A DNA stretch of 18,083 nucleotides from Nitrospinota bacterium (GTDB lineage: Bacteria > JADFOP01 > DATKYB01): the NCBI GenBank assembly GCA_035528715.1, contig DATKYB010000038.1, positions 1 to 18,083 of the forward strand, in the 5' to 3' direction. Under the pieces are notes generated by a model that saw only the letters and a program-made list of their open reading frames with translations, had not been told where the DNA came from and made no database searches. Numbering within the stretch: the first letter of the stretch is position 1; the number at the start of each line of letters is the position of its first letter. Below are positions 16,533 through 18,083 of the stretch, piece after piece. Position numbers and translations under genes: made by a program.

Positions 16533-17378
16533 CTATTCTTTCTTATAAACGATCGCCTTTTCAAAATGTAGTGGTTTAAATGCTCGTGATAAATTATGCA
16601 ATGATTCTGAATGACCAATAAAAAGGTATCCCCCAGGGACCAGCAGATCATAGATTGTAGTAATCACCTTTTTCTTTGCCTCGTTATCAAAATATATTAA
16701 GACATTTCTACAAAACACAATATCAAAGTCTTGATAAGTTTTATTTTGAATTTGGTCTATCAAATTTGTATTTTTAAATTTGACTAAATCTTTTACTCCA
16801 ATTTTCAAACTATATTCTTCACCCGTATTATCAAAATATTCATAAAGATATCTTTCTGGAATACTATTAATCTTGTTTTTTTTATATAACCCATATTTTG
16901 CTGATGATAAAGCTCCTTCACTAATATCATTGGCTATGATTTCAATTTCCCATCCTTTTGATCTTAATTGATGTTCCAAGAGAATCATTGCTATTGTAAA
17001 AGGTTCCTCACCCGTCGAACAACCAGCGCTCCATATCCTGATGCATTTTTTTTTCTTCTCTCCTTTTACCTCCATAACCTGCGGTAATATACTTTTTTCA
17101 AAGGCAACCAGTTGGGGAGGGTTTCTAAAAAACGATGTCTCATTAGTTGTAATAGAATCAAACAATCTCTTCATTTCTAAATTTTTATTTTTGTCATATT
17201 TCAAAAAATAATAATAATCCTCGAAACTCCCGCAATTACACTCCAAAACTCGATTTTTTAAACGATTCTCCAAGAGATACTTTTTTTTTAGTGAAAAATA
17301 AATTCCGCTTTTTTCACAAATAAAATCTCTTAAAGAGATGAAGGTTTCATCTTTTAATAAAATCTCTTCTCTTCTCAA
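16533..17378 (-). CDS. cheR: CheR, chemoreceptor glutamate methyltransferase
   Basis: 281 residues, the family norm. The N-terminal helical domain (about 8-75) ends in TNETSFFR (78-85). The SAM-binding domain contains WSAGCSTGEEP (116-126), ANDIS (149-153), FCRNVLIYFD (222-231) and GHSESL (255-260). It uses S-adenosylmethionine to methylate receptor glutamates; CheB reverses this. The start is TTG at 17376-17378 with AGGA about 8 nt upstream; no nearer ATG fits the family N-terminus. A 9-A tract encodes the lysines in LKKKY near residue 32. It follows the HEAT-repeat gene by 20 bp. Confidence 0.96.
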   Translation of the reverse strand: MRREEILLKDETFISLRDFICEKSGIYFSLKKKYLLENRLKNRVLECNCGSFEDYYYFLKYDKNKNLEMKRLFDSITTNETSFFRNPPQLVAFEKSILPQVMEVKGEKKKKCIRIWSAGCSTGEEPFTIAMILLEHQLRSKGWEIEIIANDISEGALSSAKYGLYKKNKINSIPERYLYEYFDNTGEEYSLKIGVKDLVKFKNTNLIDQIQNKTYQDFDIVFCRNVLIYFDNEAKKKVITTIYDLLVPGGYLFIGHSESLHNLSRAFKPLHFEKAIVYKKE

Positions 17379-17398
17379 ATAAAATATCCTTTAAAAAA

Positions 17399-18083
17399 TT
17401 AACTTTCTATATTACGTAATGCCTCTAATGCAGTCTTTTTCACATCTTCGTTATTATCTTCTATTGCTTTCATGAGGACTTCCATTGACCGTTTCTCTTT
17501 TAAAACCCCCAACGCCTTTACAACCGCAACTCGTGTGATACCTTTATCTTTTTCAAAGAGTTTAATTAAAGGATCGACAGCCCTTTTAACATTCATCTCT
17601 CCCAATATTTCAGCAGCCTTAAATCGTACCCATAGATTTCTGTCTTTTAGTGCCAAGATAATATGATCAATAACTTTATCATCATAAATTCCGGATAATG
17701 CTTTAAGGGATGTTAAACGAACCTGCTCGTTTTTATCAGATAAGGCAGGAATGAGAGCATCTCTAGTTTTTCTATTCTTATTTTTCGTCATCCCTAAAGA
17801 CTCCACTACAGCCCTCCTGATTCTCCAGTTAGGATCTTTTAAAAGCTTAATAATGGCCTTAATGCCCCTCTCTTTACCTATATACCCTATGCCATCAATT
17901 GATAATTCTTTTGCCTTTTGGTTTTTGCCAGATAAAAGTTTTATGAATTTTTCTAATACTTCATCCCCATCAATCATGACCAAAGCTCTCAAAGCAGATA
18001 TACAAACATCTCTAAATTCTTCTTTTTGAAGCATTTGAAATAAAGGTTCTATAGCCTTTTTATCTTTAGTTTTTCCTAAGTAT
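17399..18083 (-). CDS. HEAT-repeat protein at the head of the chemotaxis block, 5'-truncated
   Basis: The frame is open to the right edge (18082), so the ATG at 18034 is internal and the true start lies outside. The 227 visible residues are about seven consecutive 30-31-residue HEAT / PBS-lyase-type repeats. Examples of the repeated pattern are GIKAIIKLLKDPNWRIRRAVVESLG and AVDPLIKLFEKDKGITRVAVVKALG, each with the helix-A Ile/Leu core and helix-B Val-Arg-x-x-Ala. No catalytic motif is visible. Such solenoids act as protein-binding scaffolds. Its place 20 bp before cheR suggests a partner role in chemotaxis or flagellar control, but the N-terminal part, which could hold another domain, is missing. 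Confidence 0.85.
   Translation of the reverse strand, partial: YLGKTKDKKAIEPLFQMLQKEEFRDVCISALRALVMIDGDEVLEKFIKLLSGKNQKAKELSIDGIGYIGKERGIKAIIKLLKDPNWRIRRAVVESLGMTKNKNRKTRDALIPALSDKNEQVRLTSLKALSGIYDDKVIDHIILALKDRNLWVRFKAAEILGEMNVKRAVDPLIKLFEKDKGITRVAVVKALGVLKEKRSMEVLMKAIEDNNEDVKKTALEALRNIES

Noticed and set aside
17281-17289. 9-A tracts in cheR and cheB as possible phase-variation sites
   Set aside because: Both encode lysine runs in intact frames, and runs of this length are common in this A+T-rich sequence; nothing shows slippage.
1-18083. CRISPR arrays, tRNA/rRNA genes, IS ends or att sites
   Set aside because: No regularly spaced repeats, RNA gene signatures or terminal inverted repeats were seen.

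Overview
The window is one end of a flagellar and chemotaxis gene cluster from an A+T-rich diderm (Gram-negative-type) bacterium. P-ring (FlgI), L-ring lipoprotein (FlgH) and P-ring chaperone (FlgA) genes require an outer membrane. A sigma-54 promoter in front of the rod/ring genes, the CsrA-FliW pair, a CheZ phosphatase and a FlgJ carrying an M23 peptidase point away from enterics. They fit lineages such as Desulfobacterota, Nitrospirota, Deferribacterota or related candidate phyla. The species cannot be fixed from the sequence alone, and no transfer or mobile-element signature was seen.

Layout. Only the first gene is on the + strand: a 5'-truncated MAF/DUF115 motility-associated glycosyltransferase (1-1496), which meets the rest convergently. 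Everything else is on the - strand. Read in transcription order from the right edge: a HEAT-repeat protein (cut by the window edge), cheR, a divergent single-domain receiver, cheY, cheZ, cheA, cheB and a small K/E-rich orphan ORF. A 332-bp non-coding gap with a near-consensus sigma-54 promoter follows, then flgF, flgG, flgA, flgH, flgI, flgJ(M23), flgN, flgK, flgL, csrA and fliW. Genes in both blocks are tightly packed (mostly 0-30 bp gaps), so two operons, or one read-through operon with an internal sigma-54 promoter, are likely.

How it works together. CheA autophosphorylates and donates phosphate to CheY, the divergent receiver and CheB. CheZ removes phosphate from CheY-P, and CheR/CheB set receptor methylation; no cheW, cheD or receptor gene lies here. 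The sigma-54 block encodes the distal rod (FlgF, FlgG), the P and L rings with their chaperone, a wall-cutting rod-binding protein, the hook-filament junction proteins FlgK and FlgL with their chaperone FlgN, and finally CsrA-FliW, which elsewhere couples flagellin level to flagellin translation. The convergent MAF protein probably glycosylates flagellin.

No wholly new system is evident. The points most worth a second look are the FlgJ-M23 fusion, a CheA whose P2 domain appears replaced by a charged linker although CheZ is present, an internally duplicated FlgL, the orphan ORF at 11630-11947, the non-canonical second receiver, the HEAT-repeat partner, and the sigma-54 promoter that corrects the flgF start.
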